NCBI GenBank assembly: GCA_937881255.1
Contig: CALGFH010000301.1
Location: 1 to 6,958 of the forward strand
Length of the DNA stretch: 6,958 nt
DNA from: an uncultured Actinomycetes bacterium
Lineage (GTDB): Bacteria; Actinomycetota; CALGFH01
Reading direction: 5' to 3'
Shown in pieces: positions 6,119-6,958 of this stretch. The stretch's first letter is position 1. Each line of letters begins with the position of its first letter. The notes under the pieces are model-generated. The model had not been told where the DNA came from, ran no database searches, and saw nothing but the letters and a program-made list of their open reading frames with translations. The position numbers were made by a program, and so were the translations under genes.

Positions 6119-6474
6119 CGGAGGACCCCCTTCTTGAACGCGTAGAGGAGGCCGATGGCGAGCACGCCGATGAACACGACCATCTCCCAGAAGGCCGCCA
6201 CCCCGATGTCGGCGAAGACCAGCGCCCAGGGGAACAGGAACACGCTCTCCACATCGAAGATGACGAACAGGAAGGCGAACACGTAGTAGCGGATCTGGGT
6301 CTGGGACCAGGTGGTGCCCACCGGGTCCATGCCGCTCTCGTAGGTGGTGAGCTTGCCGGGCGTGGGGCGGTTCGGACGAAGCAGCCGGTTGGCGCCGAAC
6401 GCGACCGCGACAAAGGCGATCGAGAGCACCAGAAGGGCGGCGAACGTGCCGTAGGCCTGGAAATACGTGGTCAT
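6109..6474 (-). CDS. nuoA: NADH-quinone oxidoreductase subunit A
   Basis: A complete 121-residue NuoA (ND3 family), a three-helix membrane subunit whose first loop reaches the quinone entry region. Landmarks are KLTTYESGMDPVG (41-53), IRYYVFAFLFVIFDVESVFLFPWA (61-84) with the conserved acidic pair Asp74 and Glu76, and a third helix before FKKGVLRWA. The loop reads YESG instead of YECG, so the Cys of the mitochondrial active/deactive switch is Ser here, a common bacterial state. The chosen ATG (6474-6472) gives MTTYFQAYGTF, a normal N-terminus. No Shine-Dalgarno sequence precedes it, but a TAGAAT box ends 11 nt upstream, which would fit a leaderless or near-leaderless transcript. A TTG at 6522 is an unlikely alternative. 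This is the first gene of the operon. Confidence 0.95.
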   Translation of the reverse strand: MTTYFQAYGTFAALLVLSIAFVAVAFGANRLLRPNRPTPGKLTTYESGMDPVGTTWSQTQIRYYVFAFLFVIFDVESVFLFPWALVFADIGVAAFWEMVVFIGVLAIGLLYAFKKGVLRWA

Positions 6475-6485
6475 AGGTGCCGCAG

Positions 6486-6516
6486 ATTCTAGTCCAGTGA
6501 CCGGGCAACCGGCCAA
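6486..6516 (-). promoter_or_regulatory. Candidate nuo operon promoter
   Basis: On the minus strand, TAGAAT (6491-6486) resembles a -10 element. TTGGCC (6516-6511) is a possible but weak -35 element at a wide 19-nt spacing; a closer TTGCCC at 6508-6503 leaves only 11 nt. The -10 match lies 11 nt before the nuoA ATG, so transcription would begin about 4-5 nt before the start codon. This rests on motif match alone. Confidence 0.4.
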
Positions 6517-6554
6517 GCTCAAACCGAGGGTCCGAAGCGCCGATCTCTAGAGGG

Positions 6555-6958
6555 ATGAGAGGTCTGGTCTGGCGACTCTACCTGGGCGTCGGCGCGGTCG
6601 CGATCGCCGTCTACTACCTGCTGCCCCCGCTCGCCGGGGCCGTGTACTACGTGGTGGTCGGGGCGTCGGCGTCGACCGCCATCGCGCTCGGGCTGCGCTG
6701 GCACCGGCCGCTGCGGCGGTCGCCCTGGTGGCTGATCGCGGCCGCCCAGGGCCTGTTCGTGGCCGGGGACGCGCTGTTCTCGGTCAACGACCTGATCCTG
6801 GGGATCGAGCCCTTCCCGTCGCTGGCCGACGCTCTCTACCTGCCCGGCTACCCGGTGCTGGCGGCCGGTCTGGCCCTGCTCGCCCTCAGCCGCTCCACCG
6901 ACCGCCGCGACTGGGCCGGGCTGACCGACGCGGCCATCATCGCCATCGGCTTCGGCCT
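6555..6958 (+). CDS. Multi-pass membrane protein, N-terminal part; probable signalling protein of the GGDEF/EAL or histidine-kinase kind (truncated by window edge)
   Basis: The first 134 residues of a plus-strand protein that continues past the right edge. Hydrophobic segments are seen at about 8-28, 29-47, 58-77, 94-112 and from 122 on, separated by short basic loops (RWHRPLRR, SRSTDRRD). The stretch PFPSLADALYLPGYPVLAAGL (86-106), followed later by AGLTDAAIIAIG, resembles the membrane sensor region found before GGDEF/EAL and some kinase domains in actinobacterial proteins. This is from memory of the family and was not searched. No output domain is in view, so the activity is not established. 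The ATG is the first start codon after the in-frame TGA at 6498. The only purine-rich stretch (AGAGGG) abuts the ATG and is too close for a good ribosome site. The gene is transcribed away from the nuo operon across an 80-nt gap. Confidence 0.7.
   Translation, partial: MRGLVWRLYLGVGAVAIAVYYLLPPLAGAVYYVVVGASASTAIALGLRWHRPLRRSPWWLIAAAQGLFVAGDALFSVNDLILGIEPFPSLADALYLPGYPVLAAGLALLALSRSTDRRDWAGLTDAAIIAIGFG

Noticed and set aside
6119..6508. A 130-residue N-terminal extension of NuoB
   Set aside because: It is an Arg/Pro/Gly-rich shadow of nuoA. NuoB family proteins begin shortly before the NWGRKYSLW segment.
6501..6512. A small CCGG-GCAA-CCGG hairpin between the divergent genes, considered as a terminator or operator
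   Set aside because: The stem is only four base pairs, there is no T-run, and it lies between divergent genes where no terminator is needed.
6545..6552. The palindrome CTCTAGAG just before the plus-strand ATG, considered as an operator
   Set aside because: Eight bases is too short to separate from chance, and no second copy is seen in the intergenic region.
6519..6704. A 61-residue minus-strand frame upstream of nuoA
   Set aside because: It lies opposite the plus-strand membrane gene, is Arg/Asp/Gln-rich with no hydrophobic or domain character, and covers the promoter region.

Overview
The window is high-GC DNA from a bacterium, most likely an actinomycete (Actinomycetota), possibly a little-studied lineage. 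Three things suggest this: the very high GC content, the frequent GTG starts (6 of the 9 nuo genes), and an 11-subunit-style nuo cluster of the kind known as a second nuo locus in Streptomyces and relatives. The assignment is an inference from gene content; there is no rRNA or other taxonomic marker here.

Almost all of the window (1-6474, minus strand) is one tightly packed operon for a proton-pumping complex I (NADH-quinone oxidoreductase-like) in the order nuoA-B-C-D-H-I-J-K-L. nuoL runs off the left edge, and nuoM and nuoN would be expected beyond it. Most junctions overlap by 1-10 nt or are 1 nt apart, while nuoK and nuoL follow short 18-19 nt gaps that carry strong ribosome binding sites. 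NuoB, C, D and I form the peripheral electron-transfer arm from the last [4Fe-4S] clusters to the quinone. NuoA, H, J, K and L form the membrane arm that pumps protons.

The NADH-oxidising module genes nuoE, nuoF and nuoG are absent from their usual place: nuoD overlaps nuoH by 4 nt. The complex is therefore of the 11-subunit type, and its electron donor is unknown from this sequence. Three subunits also differ from the classical 14-subunit enzyme at functional positions. NuoD has Trp where the quinone-ligating Tyr normally sits, NuoB has an extra Cys beside an N2 cluster ligand, and NuoH has Val and Asp in place of two acidic-loop Glu residues. NuoI carries an Ala/Pro-rich C-terminal tail of about 300 residues with two copies of a charged helical module. 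This tail is the most unusual structure in the window.

An 80-nt divergent intergenic region (6475-6554) separates nuoA from a plus-strand gene (6555 to the right edge). That gene encodes the multi-pass N-terminus of a membrane protein resembling the sensor regions of actinobacterial GGDEF/EAL or histidine-kinase proteins; its output domain lies outside the window. There is no other gene-free stretch of note, and no RNA genes, mobile elements or CRISPR arrays are visible.
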